A stretch of DNA of 64,000 nucleotides, from NCBI GenBank assembly GCA_016709025.1, contig JADJEQ010000046.1, positions 1-64,000 on the forward strand. Reading direction: 5' to 3'. Of the stretch, positions 27,264-35,467 are shown one piece after another. Below the pieces are notes generated by a model. That model made no database searches, was not told where the DNA came from, and saw nothing but the letters and a program-made list of their open reading frames with translations. Origin of the DNA: Bacteroidales bacterium. GTDB taxonomy: Bacteria; Bacteroidota; Bacteroidia; Bacteroidales; Lentimicrobiaceae. The translations under genes were made by a program, and so were the position numbers. How positions within the stretch are numbered: position 1 is the stretch's first letter; each line of letters starts with the position of its first letter.

Positions 27264-27308
27264 GAGGTTAAGGTTAAGGTTAAGGTTAAGGTTAAGGTTG
27301 AGGTTAAG
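27264..27308. repeat. GGTTAA hexamer tandem repeat
   Basis: About seven units of GGTTAA (one GGTTGA) just upstream of the EcsC-like start. Because the unit is 6 bp, changes in copy number would keep any upstream frame open and alter only the leader or promoter spacing. Confidence 0.85.
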
Positions 27309-27373
27309 TACCACACTTAAACTAGTTAAGTCATATTAGAAATTGGAATTGGAAATTTGAGTCCACTCCGAAA

Positions 27374-27480
27374 ACTAATTTTTTGACACCAGGACACTAA
27401 AACACCAGAACTCACCAATTTTAATATATTGATATACTATACAGCAGGCAGGAATGGTGTCATGGAGACTTGGTGTCAAA
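27374..27480. repeat. Imperfect inverted repeat, GACACCA family
   Basis: TTTGACACCAGGACACTAAA at the left is mirrored by TGGTGTCATGG-AGACT-TGGTGTCAAA at the right end. Related sequence is found in the operon gap at 22.0 kb and near 56.15 kb. Confidence 0.5.
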
Positions 27481-27554
27481 TCCTTTGTTTTGGAGCAGGG
27501 TGGGAGGGGGGGTGGTTTGGTGAGGAAGCGGGGCCCGGGGGGGGGGGGGGGGGG
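27481..27554. repeat. G-rich tract ending in an 18 G run
   Basis: GGGAGGGGGGGTGG then GGGGCCC and an uninterrupted run of 18 G (27537-27554), 60 bp past the stop of the MFS gene. It could form a G-quadruplex, but such runs are also typical of sequencing or assembly error. Confidence 0.6.
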
Positions 27555-27613
27555 CAGTTTGAATTCAGAATCCTAACTCAACGAAATTGAATTAGAAATT
27601 GGGAATTGGAATA

Positions 27614-28912
27614 TTAGACATTAGAAATTGGGAATTGGAAATTTAAGTTCCTCCTTTCCTTATTCTCAACCATCAACGTCAGCAACAAAAATACAATTCC
27701 GATCACAAAGAAAATACCGATTGCCAGCACCGAATACCTCATGCTGCCTGTAATTGCCTCTATCATTCCAAAACTGAAGGTTCCTGCTACGGTGGCAAGC
27801 TTTTCCATTACATCGTAGAAACTGAAAAAGCTTGTATGATCCGTGGTGTTCTCAGGCAGCATTTTGCTGTAAGTGGACCGCGCAAGGGCCTGTGATCCGC
27901 CCATTACTACACCGATAAAGAAAGCGGCTATCATAAACTGCATGGAATTGGTGATGTAGTAAGCGCCGATGCAGACTAAAATCCACATAAATACCGAGAT
28001 CAGCAAAGCCTTCAGATTCCCGATTCTGCCCGAAAGCCTTGAAAACATCCAGGCACCGCCTATCCCAACCAGTTGTATAATCAGGATGGTGGGGATCAGT
28101 ACATCCTCCTTCAGTCCCAGCTCTTTTTCTCCGTAAGTAGCCGCCATAAACATAGTGGTCAGCAGGCCCATCATCATAAAGAAAAAGCCGGCCAGGTAAA
28201 GGCTTAGTTTTTTCATATTCCGGATTTGCTGGAATACTTTATCAAGCTCCCGGTAACCTTCAAGGAGGATACTCCTGTCCTTGTCCTTCTGGCGTTTCCG
28301 GAGGGTATATCTCGGTAAGCGGCGGAAAGTGATCTGTGAAAAACCGATCCACCAGAAGAATACCGTCAGGAAGGAAATACGCGCCGGAAGCAACGGATCG
28401 CTGATGCCAAACAAAGCCGGTTTCATGATCATCAGCAAATTAAACAGCAGCAATACAACGCCGCCAAGGTAGCCCATCGAATAACCCCTGGCACTGACTT
28501 TATCCTGTTCAGAACGGGCGCAAATTACAGGAAGGAATGAATTATAATAAACAATACTGCCACCATAACCCACTGTACCCATCGCGAAAGCGATGATACC
28601 AAGCTCCACATTGTTCTGATCAAAAAAGAAAAGCGTTCCGCACGAAAGGGCGCCAACCCAGGTAAAGAACTGCATAAAGGTCTTTCTGCGCCCTGTATAA
28701 TCAGCCAGTGACGAAAGTATTGGTGAAAGAAACGCTACTACCAGGTATGCGGCAGCAATGGCCCATGAGTATAAAACAGTGTTGATCACCTCCCTGCCAA
28801 AGAAGGAAACAGTGTAATCATCCGGCCCCGACCGGGTAACCTGGTTGTAATAGATCGGAAAGATGGTTGAAGCAATGGTTAGCTGGTAAACCGAATTTGC
28901 CCAGTCGTACAT
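27614..28912 (-). CDS. UMF1-family MFS transporter, N-terminus probably frameshifted
   Basis: 432 aa from MYDWANSVYQLTIASTIFPIYYNQV, about 12 TM helices; the MYDWANSV opening and FLSPILSSLADYTGRRK loop identify the UMF1 (Atg22-like) family of the major facilitator superfamily. Substrate unknown. The protein seems to begin too late: reading upstream in frame gives KKAIRNNPIKKGDPKVIRGWV, a normal family N-terminus, but the ATG that should open it (28977-28979) is followed by seven A (T7 at 28970-28976), where six would be in frame. Either a single-base error, a slippery switch, or a start at the internal Met. Relatives probably sit in the inner membrane as exporters. Confidence 0.87.
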   Translation of the reverse strand: MYDWANSVYQLTIASTIFPIYYNQVTRSGPDDYTVSFFGREVINTVLYSWAIAAAYLVVAFLSPILSSLADYTGRRKTFMQFFTWVGALSCGTLFFFDQNNVELGIIAFAMGTVGYGGSIVYYNSFLPVICARSEQDKVSARGYSMGYLGGVVLLLFNLLMIMKPALFGISDPLLPARISFLTVFFWWIGFSQITFRRLPRYTLRKRQKDKDRSILLEGYRELDKVFQQIRNMKKLSLYLAGFFFMMMGLLTTMFMAATYGEKELGLKEDVLIPTILIIQLVGIGGAWMFSRLSGRIGNLKALLISVFMWILVCIGAYYITNSMQFMIAAFFIGVVMGGSQALARSTYSKMLPENTTDHTSFFSFYDVMEKLATVAGTFSFGMIEAITGSMRYSVLAIGIFFVIGIVFLLLTLMVENKERRNLNFQFPISNV

Positions 28913-28979
28913 GACCCACCCCCTGATGACTTTCGGATCACCTTTCTTTATCGGATTGTTCCTGATTGCTTTTTTTCAT

Positions 28980-29384
28980 CTATACGGGTTAACTAAATGC
29001 TAAGATAGAGAAATTTCTGGTACTCCAATTATACGGTTAAATACCCGGGTATTCAAGGTAAGAATAAAAGGTTGTGGTTTGTAATGTTCTTGACTTGTGT
29101 ACTTCTTTTTCGGGCTTGTTCAATTTGATATAGAATTTCTGTTCCTTTTATTTGATTCTCTGCTTAGTTGACTTCAACCCCGGATCTGGGCTGTATCTAC
29201 GTTTGTAAATCTTTAAATTCACTGACAAAAAAAATATTCTTATTGACGGTTACTTTTCCCCGGGATTAACATTTATATATCAGATGCCTTCTTTTCTGGA
29301 ATTTATCCTGAAGGGACTTCTGATTCGATGGCTTGCATCAGTATCCCGGAACACTAAATAACTAACTACAAAAACTGCCCGAAG
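28980..29384. other. Spacer without recognised features
   Basis: About 400 bp AT-rich non-coding DNA between divergent genes; it should hold both promoters, but I could not pick boxes with confidence. Confidence 0.5.
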
Positions 29385-29687
29385 ATGACATTTCTAGAGA
29401 TGTTTTTTATTTTTCTGTATTACACAGCATTAATACTAGTGCTGACCTTTGCAGCATCACAAAAGAAAATCGGCAAGCTCAGGATTTTTCTGATCAGCTT
29501 GTTCTTAACCCCGGTAGTAGGTTTCTTTGCCTACAGATATTCTGAGCCGGCTTCGCTGCTCCATTACACCCGCTACCGCTGCCCGAGATGCGGCGTCGAT
29601 TTTACAGAACCAATGATCGATTGCCCTTACTGCAGGAGGGATGGAGAAATTACCAAACTTCACCCGATGATCATGAGGAGCGTTTGA
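29385..29687 (+). CDS. Small membrane protein with zinc-ribbon tail
   Basis: 100 aa. Two hydrophobic segments (FFIFLYYTALILVLTFAAS and LRIFLISLFLTPVVGFFAY) precede a cytosolic tail with CPRCGVDF and CPYCRRDG, a four-cysteine zinc-ribbon/rubredoxin-like knuckle pair 15 residues apart. It is followed by its own terminator, which supports a real gene. Function unknown; such membrane plus zinc-ribbon proteins are common as small uncharacterised Bacteroidota proteins. Confidence 0.78.
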   Translation: MTFLEMFFIFLYYTALILVLTFAASQKKIGKLRIFLISLFLTPVVGFFAYRYSEPASLLHYTRYRCPRCGVDFTEPMIDCPYCRRDGEITKLHPMIMRSV

Positions 29688-29743
29688 CCCTGTCAGGTTT
29701 CGCGATTTTACTTTCAACAATTTTTAACGACCATCATATTTGC

Positions 29744-29769
29744 CCCGGAGCTAATCCGGGTTTTTTTTT
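29744..29769 (+). terminator. Rho-independent terminator
   Basis: Stem CCCGGA (29744-29749) / TCCGGG (29755-29760), loop GCTAA, followed by nine T. Ends the small zinc-ribbon gene. Confidence 0.85.
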
Positions 29770-29793
29770 ATTCATGCGCTTAAAAATTCCTCT

Positions 29794-29823
29794 TTTGATT
29801 ATCAGATCAAATATTTACCTTCG
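29794..29823 (+). promoter_or_regulatory. Promoter of the Omp85-like gene
   Basis: TTTG (29794-29797), 18 nt, TACCTTCG (29816-29823), 23 nt before the ATG. Confidence 0.5.
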
Positions 29824-29846
29824 GGCATTCATTTAATCGCTACACT

Positions 29847-31235
29847 ATGACAGCCCGCCATAAATATCACGGAATAGTTGCTTTGCTTGGTTTTTGCATT
29901 TTTGCCACTGTTGGTGCAAATTTGAATGCACAGGTTGCGGATTCGACCCAAAGCAGCAACCCCAAAGGTTCTGAGAAAGTTAAAACCGGACTAAACTTCG
30001 GCGCGTTGCCTGCAGTTGCTTTTGATTCTGATCTGGGCTTTGAATATGGTGTTTTGGGAAACCTGTTTCAATACGGTGATGGAAGCACCTATCCGGATTA
30101 CCGCTGGTCGCTTTATGGCGAATGGTCGCGCACAACCAAAGGCAGTGGCATCAACCAGCTTTTCTTCGATTCAAAATACCTGTTACCCCATCAGATCCGG
30201 ATCACCGCCGATTTCAGCTTTCTGACCGAGCGGGCTCTTGATTTTTACGGGTTCAATGGATATGAAGCCGTTTACAATCCGGAAATTGAAGACGATACCG
30301 ATACAATTAATTATATTTCAAGGGTTTATTATCGCCATGAACGTAAACTGGCACGGATAACCCTCGACTTCCAGGGCAAAATCAAAGAGTTGCCCCTCCG
30401 GTGGCTGGTTGGTTATGGATACTTTAACAACCGCATCGGTTCTGTGGATATCGACCGGTTGAACCAGGGCAAGGATGAAGAAGACAAACTTCCTGAAGTC
30501 GAAGGATTATACGACAAATATGTCAGTTGGGGTATGATCCCTGCTGAAGAAGCCGACGGCGGTACCCATAACTTTATTAAGCTGGGGTTGGTATACGATA
30601 CCCGCGACAATGAACCCAATCCCAACAAGGGCATCTGGACGGAAGTGGTGATGATGACCGCCCCCCGTTTTCTGGGTAACACCGAAACGGCCTATACCAA
30701 ACTGGCCATCACGCACAGGCAATATATTACACTTAAAAAAGATGCATTGACTTTTGCTTACCGTTTGGGCTGGCAGGGTACCATCGACGGGCATGTACCA
30801 TTTTATATGCAGCCATATATGATAAATACCTTCACCCGCACAACCAAAAACGATGGCCTGGGAGGCGCAAGGTCACTCAGGGGGATTCTACGCAACCGGA
30901 TCGTAGGTGAGGATTTCGCCTATGGCAATTTTGAGCTCCGGTACAAATTCTGGAAATTCTACCGATGGAAACAGAACTTCTACTTTTGTCTGAATGGCTT
31001 CAGCGATATGGGCCTTGTAACAAATAATATATCTGTCAATAAGGAGCTTATTCCGGAAGGAGAAAACTATGCTGATTATTTTGCTGAAAAAGATAAGGAT
31101 TTGCATATTTCTTACGGAGGTGGTCTGCGTATCGCTATGAACCAGAATTTTATTCTTGCCATAGATTATGGCCTTGCCGGAGATAAACGCGATGGTGACA
31201 ATGGTCTCTACATTAACCTGGGGTTTTTGTTTTAG
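29847..31235 (+). CDS. BamA/TamA (Omp85)-like outer-membrane beta-barrel
   Basis: 462 aa. A signal peptide (ending GANLNAQ) is followed directly by a barrel: alternating hydrophobic strands throughout, KLGLVYDTRDNEPNPNKGIWTEV (a typical Omp85 strand with DxRD and P.G) and LGGARSLRGILRNRIVGEDFAYGNFELRYKF, the conserved (V/I)RG motif 6 of the superfamily, ending in phenylalanine (NLGFLF) for Bam recognition. No POTRA domains are present, so it is a short Omp85 relative, perhaps for lipid or surface-protein delivery rather than general BamA. A heptad array starts at the base after its stop codon. Confidence 0.85.
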   Translation: MTARHKYHGIVALLGFCIFATVGANLNAQVADSTQSSNPKGSEKVKTGLNFGALPAVAFDSDLGFEYGVLGNLFQYGDGSTYPDYRWSLYGEWSRTTKGSGINQLFFDSKYLLPHQIRITADFSFLTERALDFYGFNGYEAVYNPEIEDDTDTINYISRVYYRHERKLARITLDFQGKIKELPLRWLVGYGYFNNRIGSVDIDRLNQGKDEEDKLPEVEGLYDKYVSWGMIPAEEADGGTHNFIKLGLVYDTRDNEPNPNKGIWTEVVMMTAPRFLGNTETAYTKLAITHRQYITLKKDALTFAYRLGWQGTIDGHVPFYMQPYMINTFTRTTKNDGLGGARSLRGILRNRIVGEDFAYGNFELRYKFWKFYRWKQNFYFCLNGFSDMGLVTNNISVNKELIPEGENYADYFAEKDKDLHISYGGGLRIAMNQNFILAIDYGLAGDKRDGDNGLYINLGFLF

Positions 31236-31400
31236 AGCAGGGCATGGGGCTCAGGGCTCAGGGCTCAGGGCACAGAGCACAGGGCATGGAGCACAGAGCA
31301 TGGAGCACAGAGCATGGGGCATGGAGCATGGACTTTGCCGGGGAAATTCCGTCTCCGTGGCAGCAGACAAGGGGACAAGGAGACAAGGGGAAGGAGAAAA
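31236..31400 (+). repeat. Composite repeat, copy C, abutting a stop codon
   Basis: Heptads (AGGGCTC, AGGGCAC, AGAGCAC, GGAGCAT) from 31236 to about 31332, then the linker GCCGGGGAAATTCCGTCTCCG (about 31338), then octads GGGACAAG/GAGACAAG to about 31400. The heptads begin immediately after the TAG of the Omp85-like gene and in its sense orientation. Confidence 0.8.
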
Positions 31401-31455
31401 AAAATAACCAACGGACGAAGAGACTGAGAGTATAAAGTAATGTATTGAAAACTGA

Positions 31456-31622
31456 GGCTCCGACCCTCGTCCCTTTTGCGCCCCTCGTCCCTTCTTTAGG
31501 CGCAGAGCACAGAGCACAGAGCACAGGGCATGGAGTATGGACCATGGAGCATGGAACTTTGCCGGGGGAATTCCGTCTTCGTGGCAGCAGACAAGGGGAC
31601 CAGGAGACAAGGGGACCAGGAG
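31456..31622 (+). repeat. Composite repeat, copy D
   Basis: Box CCCTCGTCCCTTCTTTAGG (reverse complement of the AGGAAGGGACGAGGG box), heptads AGAGCAC (about 31503-31554), linker CCGGGGGAATTCCGTCTTCG and octads GGGACCAG/GAGACAAG. Together with copy C and the shared tail AACCAACGGACGAAGAGACTGAGAG (cut here to its two parts: AACCAACGG and ACGAAGAGACTG) it forms a direct duplication about 225 bp apart. Confidence 0.75.
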
Positions 31623-31659
31623 AAAAAAAATAACCAACGGACGAAGAGACTGAGAGATT

Positions 31660-31967
31660 GAAAGAATTTCCAATATTCCACCATTCCATCATTCCATTGT
31701 CACCCTGAGCGTAGTCGAAGGGCCACCATTCCACCATTCCAATATTCCATTATTCCAGTTTCCAGAGACTGAGATCAGACTAACAATCTCCCGACTTCAA
31801 GGACGGTAAATGATACATGCATCTATTAAAATATGGAGATTTTATAATATTAAAGCAAAATTCTATAACAAGGCGGCTGGGTCAATGGTGTCAAATATTT
31901 AAATCCGGCGATTTTCCCATACTGGTACCGGTAATAAAATTACACCTTAATAAAACCCAAAGACAAA
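31660..31967. other. Spacer with ATTCCA repeats and a CTGAGCGTAGTCGAAGG arm
   Basis: Loose repeats of ACCATTCCA/TATTCCA (about 31672-31760) and one copy of the CCCTGAGCGTAGTCGAAGG element (31703-31721). No gene seen before the DUF2202 start. Confidence 0.5.
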
Positions 31968-32675
31968 ATGAAAAATCTGATCAAGAATCTGGTGGTAGTG
32001 ATTTCACTTTCACCCGCAGTTTTCCTGCTTGGTAGCTGCAACAAAAATGAAGATACTGTTGTCACGGAAGCTTCAGCAACCGAGAAATCAACGCTGGAAG
32101 AGGAAAGCCTCACCTTTTGCTGCAACCTTGATTCTCTTCCGCTTGAAACGCTCAGTCAGGCTGAGACCGACGCCCTGCTTCTTATGCGTGAAGAAGAATT
32201 GCTGGCAAGGGATGTTTATACCAGACTATATACGGTTTATAGTATGCCGGTTTTTAACAATATCTCAAAAAGTGAGCAGCAACATACGGATGTAATTCTC
32301 AGGTTATTAAACCGGTACAACCTGGCCGATCCGGCAGCAAATCATCAGCCGGGCATATTTGTAAATCAGGATTTGCAAGCCCTCTATACAAGCCTGGTAG
32401 CTCAGGGAGAAATTTCAAGGATTGAGGCTTTAAAAGTTGGCGCCACGATCGAGGATCTTGATATCAGGGATTTGATGGATCTGGTAGAAGAAGTTGATAA
32501 CCAGGATATATTGATGGTATTTGCCAACCTTACCAAAGGCTCACGCAACCATCTGAGATCGTTCTCAAAACTACTTCTGAGATCAGGAGTAACTTACGTT
32601 CCCCAGTTTATTTCGCCCGAACTTTACCAATGGATTATAACCACCCCGCATGAGCGTGGCTGTGTAAACGGATAA
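31968..32675 (+). CDS. DUF2202 ferritin-like lipoprotein
   Basis: 235 aa. The signal with lipobox LLGSC (Cys24) makes it a lipoprotein. From about residue 60 it matches DUF2202, a ferritin-like four-helix domain: LSQAETDALLLMREEELLARDVYTRLY gives the glutamates E74-E76 and the first metal helix, SKSEQQHTDVILRLL supplies ExxH (E103, H106), and later helices contain DLVEEVDNQD and GSRNHLRSF. Such di-iron-type folds suggest metal binding or an oxidative role; the reaction is unknown. Followed by a strong terminator. Confidence 0.88.
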   Translation: MKNLIKNLVVVISLSPAVFLLGSCNKNEDTVVTEASATEKSTLEEESLTFCCNLDSLPLETLSQAETDALLLMREEELLARDVYTRLYTVYSMPVFNNISKSEQQHTDVILRLLNRYNLADPAANHQPGIFVNQDLQALYTSLVAQGEISRIEALKVGATIEDLDIRDLMDLVEEVDNQDILMVFANLTKGSRNHLRSFSKLLLRSGVTYVPQFISPELYQWIITTPHERGCVNG

Positions 32676-32681
32676 AATGAA

Positions 32682-32708
32682 AATCCCCGGGAAGCCGGGG
32701 ATTTTTTT
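32682..32708 (+). terminator. Rho-independent terminator
   Basis: Stem AATCCCCGG (32682-32690) / CCGGGGATT (32695-32703) running into seven T. Ends the DUF2202 gene. Confidence 0.9.
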
Positions 32709-32753
32709 GAATATTGATAAGGCGCCTCTTCTCTTTGTGTGCAATCTTTGCTG

Positions 32754-32805
32754 AATAATAATTATGTAGGGACACGACATGTCGTGTCCCTACATAATTA
32801 TTATT
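32754..32805. repeat. 52 bp perfect palindrome, GTAGGGACACGACA core
   Basis: Half site AATAATAATTAT + GTAGGGACACGACA and its exact complement, axis between 32779 and 32780. Lies between convergent genes (DUF2202 and the deiminase). The 12 bp outer arms are not shared with the other copies. Confidence 0.87.
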
Positions 32806-32829
32806 GGACCTGAATAACCACTCAGATGG

Positions 32830-35235
32830 CTATTGTTTACTTATTTTCAGTGTTTTTGTGTATGCCGTCCTGCTCACCCTGAGCAAATAATTGCCTTTCT
32901 GCAATCCGTAAAGAGGCATTGTGAAAGAATTCGAACCGTTGATGATGGATATATTTTCTTTCTTCAATACCTCCACCCCAGACATATCTGTCAGTGAAAA
33001 ACCAACCGTGCCTGACAGTTTCGTGTTTATACCGATGTTCAGGTTGTCGCCTGCCGGATTGGGGAATACCCTGATCTCATCCGTTCCTGCTGAAATGATG
33101 TCAACCCCGGTATTCACAGTTACCGTAAAGGTAACCGGAATTTCAATTTCAGGTTGATCCGGATCGTTCGATAAAATGGTAATCCGTCCGGTATAAGTTC
33201 CCAGTGCCATTCCGGTTGCATCGCAGGTAACAACAATCTCCTGCATATTTTCCGGTGCGATCGACCCTTCGGTATTGTCTACACTCAGCCAGTTGCCGGT
33301 TCCGGTGGAGCGTACAAATTTTACGCTCATGTTTTTTGCCTGATGTCCGCCATCGCCGTAGGTATCTTCCAGCCAGACTTTCCAGTTGCCTTGTATGGAT
33401 TCTCCTGAAAATGAGCTGTTGATCAATGAATAGTTGCCATCTTCCTGGCCCGAAGCGATCATTACCCGGGCTCCTGACGGCGATTCCAACCACATGGATC
33501 CTTCAGAAGCATAATTGTCGGTGGTCCAGTTATAGTCTATCAGGATTTTTCCAACCAGGCCGGTTTCTGAAACGGTAATATCCGTCCATCCGCTTTCGGT
33601 ATAGGTATTATAATCCCAGGTTGTTGCAGACGGGCTGTTGGTTAAGGTTTTCGAAATAGTGTCAAAGGCTTCGGTTGAAAGGGTGATGTAATAATTCAAC
33701 CCGAGTTCACCAGTATTGCTCAGGTTGACTGGTTGGGTATCTGTAAGCCCTTGCATGGCATTGAATTCCATTTGCTGTGGATCGGTTTCTGCCTGAGCAA
33801 ACAATTGTTCACCCACATAGAATTCATGCGGATCGGGTTTGCCGATAAAGGGGTGGTTTTCGCTTTTTCCACTGGCATCGGCAGCATGAATATAATACTG
33901 AACCGTGCTGCCATACTCAGGAGCAGGAATGGTAACCGACCAGTTGGTTCCCATGGTATTCGTCATGGCCACTGATTCGAAAGGAGTGTATGGATTGGGA
34001 TTTACGCGGTAATAAAACAATGCAGAGTCGGCAATTACTTCAGCTCCGCTGTAGGCTGCAATATTGGCTGCAAATGAATAGGAATCGTTTTGGGGAACAT
34101 TTCCCAGCAATGGGATATGCCTGATCCGGAGCATTTCGGGGTCGGCAAGCTCATGGGCGCGACAGTGCAAAGCATCGGTTGATTCCCAGGGTGCCCCGGG
34201 AAGGCCGATGATTCCAAACACCTTATAACCTGGCATAGCCTGGCGGTAAACATCAAGTGCCGGTTCATCGTCCTGTGAACCCATGATGGGGACAAAAACC
34301 TTATCGTTGAAAATAAATGAGTTGGTGTAGGGCTGATTTTGGGGGGTATTTACCCTGTAAACTTCGAATGGAGAATTCCAGGGTGTGGTCAGCGATGCAA
34401 AATAAGCAGCCGTTGCCTCTATTTCATCGTATTGTGGATGGCTCTGAGGTACAGAACGGATCAGTACCTTGTTGGTAGCCAGATACTTGCCCCAGCAATC
34501 GATGTGGTCAATGTAGGTGTTATTGGGGTCTTCCAGTACATGGTAATCGTTCACACCCAGATATGCCTGCATTTTCTGGTCAACCTGTGCGGAGGTCTGA
34601 CCCGGGTTTTCCGAATAGGCTATCATTGTTGAGGAGGCATTGCCATAGCTATCGCTCATATAATTGCCGCCGGTATGGATCACATTCATTCCGAACCAGG
34701 GAATTCCCAGCGCATCAGCCACCACTTTGGGCACTTCATCGTCGTTTGGCCGGGGTCGGTTGTATGGGAAATCAATCAGGCCTACCTGATCGTTTCCGTA
34801 AGAGATAAACATTGGGCCATAATCACGGGTCCAGTAGCTGTCGGTAGGGGCATAGATAAAGTTGCAATTATCCAGATTCACCCCTGCATTGGTATATTGG
34901 CTTCTTACAGCGTTTTCCTGGGAAAGTCCCGTAACAAGTGTATATAATTTTGCATCGCGGGCCATTTCGCGTATAACAGTCATCGGAATGCCGAAAGGGT
35001 AGGCGATCAGCGCACCTTTGGCCCGTTCAAACTCACCCAGGCTGATGACTGCTCCCGGAGGAGGATCAGTTTGCACAAAATCGCGTCCGATCAGGTGGCT
35101 TTTTTGAGCTTCTTCAGGTGTCATCTGGTGGGTCAGACGCTTAACCGGATAGCGGCCTGGTTCCTGCGCGGTTACATTGAGAGTAAATGAAAGAATTATT
35201 GAAACAGCTACAAGTCTGAGTAAACAGGTTTTCAT
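32830..35235 (-). CDS. Secreted PPAD-like arginine deiminase with P domain and T9SS sorting domain
   Basis: 801 aa. Signal peptide (24 aa, ...NVTAQ), then a peptidylarginine/agmatine deiminase domain (about 40-420). The catalytic set matches P. gingivalis PPAD in order and almost exactly in spacing: D138 (YWTRDYGP), H244 and D246 (YIDHIDCWGKYL), N305 (PYTNSF), C358 (ALHCRAHEL). A proprotein convertase P-like beta domain follows (about 535-645; WTDITVSETGLVGKILIDYNW, NWKVWLEDTYGDGGH), then a T9SS sorting domain (VFPNPAGDNLNIGINTKL ... KGNYLLRVS). It should convert arginine, probably C-terminal peptide arginine, to citrulline plus ammonia outside the cell. A free-agmatine substrate is possible but less likely for an exported T9SS protein. 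Confidence 0.9.
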   Translation of the reverse strand: MKTCLLRLVAVSIILSFTLNVTAQEPGRYPVKRLTHQMTPEEAQKSHLIGRDFVQTDPPPGAVISLGEFERAKGALIAYPFGIPMTVIREMARDAKLYTLVTGLSQENAVRSQYTNAGVNLDNCNFIYAPTDSYWTRDYGPMFISYGNDQVGLIDFPYNRPRPNDDEVPKVVADALGIPWFGMNVIHTGGNYMSDSYGNASSTMIAYSENPGQTSAQVDQKMQAYLGVNDYHVLEDPNNTYIDHIDCWGKYLATNKVLIRSVPQSHPQYDEIEATAAYFASLTTPWNSPFEVYRVNTPQNQPYTNSFIFNDKVFVPIMGSQDDEPALDVYRQAMPGYKVFGIIGLPGAPWESTDALHCRAHELADPEMLRIRHIPLLGNVPQNDSYSFAANIAAYSGAEVIADSALFYYRVNPNPYTPFESVAMTNTMGTNWSVTIPAPEYGSTVQYYIHAADASGKSENHPFIGKPDPHEFYVGEQLFAQAETDPQQMEFNAMQGLTDTQPVNLSNTGELGLNYYITLSTEAFDTISKTLTNSPSATTWDYNTYTESGWTDITVSETGLVGKILIDYNWTTDNYASEGSMWLESPSGARVMIASGQEDGNYSLINSSFSGESIQGNWKVWLEDTYGDGGHQAKNMSVKFVRSTGTGNWLSVDNTEGSIAPENMQEIVVTCDATGMALGTYTGRITILSNDPDQPEIEIPVTFTVTVNTGVDIISAGTDEIRVFPNPAGDNLNIGINTKLSGTVGFSLTDMSGVEVLKKENISIINGSNSFTMPLYGLQKGNYLLRVSRTAYTKTLKISKQ

Positions 35236-35438
35236 ATAGGGCGTGATTGTGATGTCAGGGCAAAGGTAAAAATTACTGTTTTCATCAAATATAAATCTGG
35301 CAATTTATTCAGGTAATTCTTTTGCAGTGATTTTTCGTAAGACTGGTTTTATTAATTGCACCTGACCAGTGACTAGATGAAAAAGCATACCAATATCTTT
35401 TACCGGAAACTATTGAATCACCATATAAGTCTTTATGT

Positions 35439-35446
35439 TAACTTTG
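35439..35446 (+). promoter_or_regulatory. Promoter -7 box of the Cache-PAS-CBS-DUF294 gene
   Basis: TAACTTTG matches TAnnTTTG; a TTG at 35413-35415 could be the -33 element (23 nt spacer, slightly long). Confidence 0.45.
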
Positions 35447-35467
35447 TGAATTAAAGAATAAGTCTTC

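Noticed and set aside
27264..27308. Telomere-like repeat / replicon end
   Set aside because: Only seven GGTTAA units, internal to a contiguous region with normal genes on both sides.
31168..31737. Open frames of 60-159 codons over the 31.2-31.7 kb spacer
   Set aside because: Translations of the composite repeat; no domain and the same pattern on both strands.
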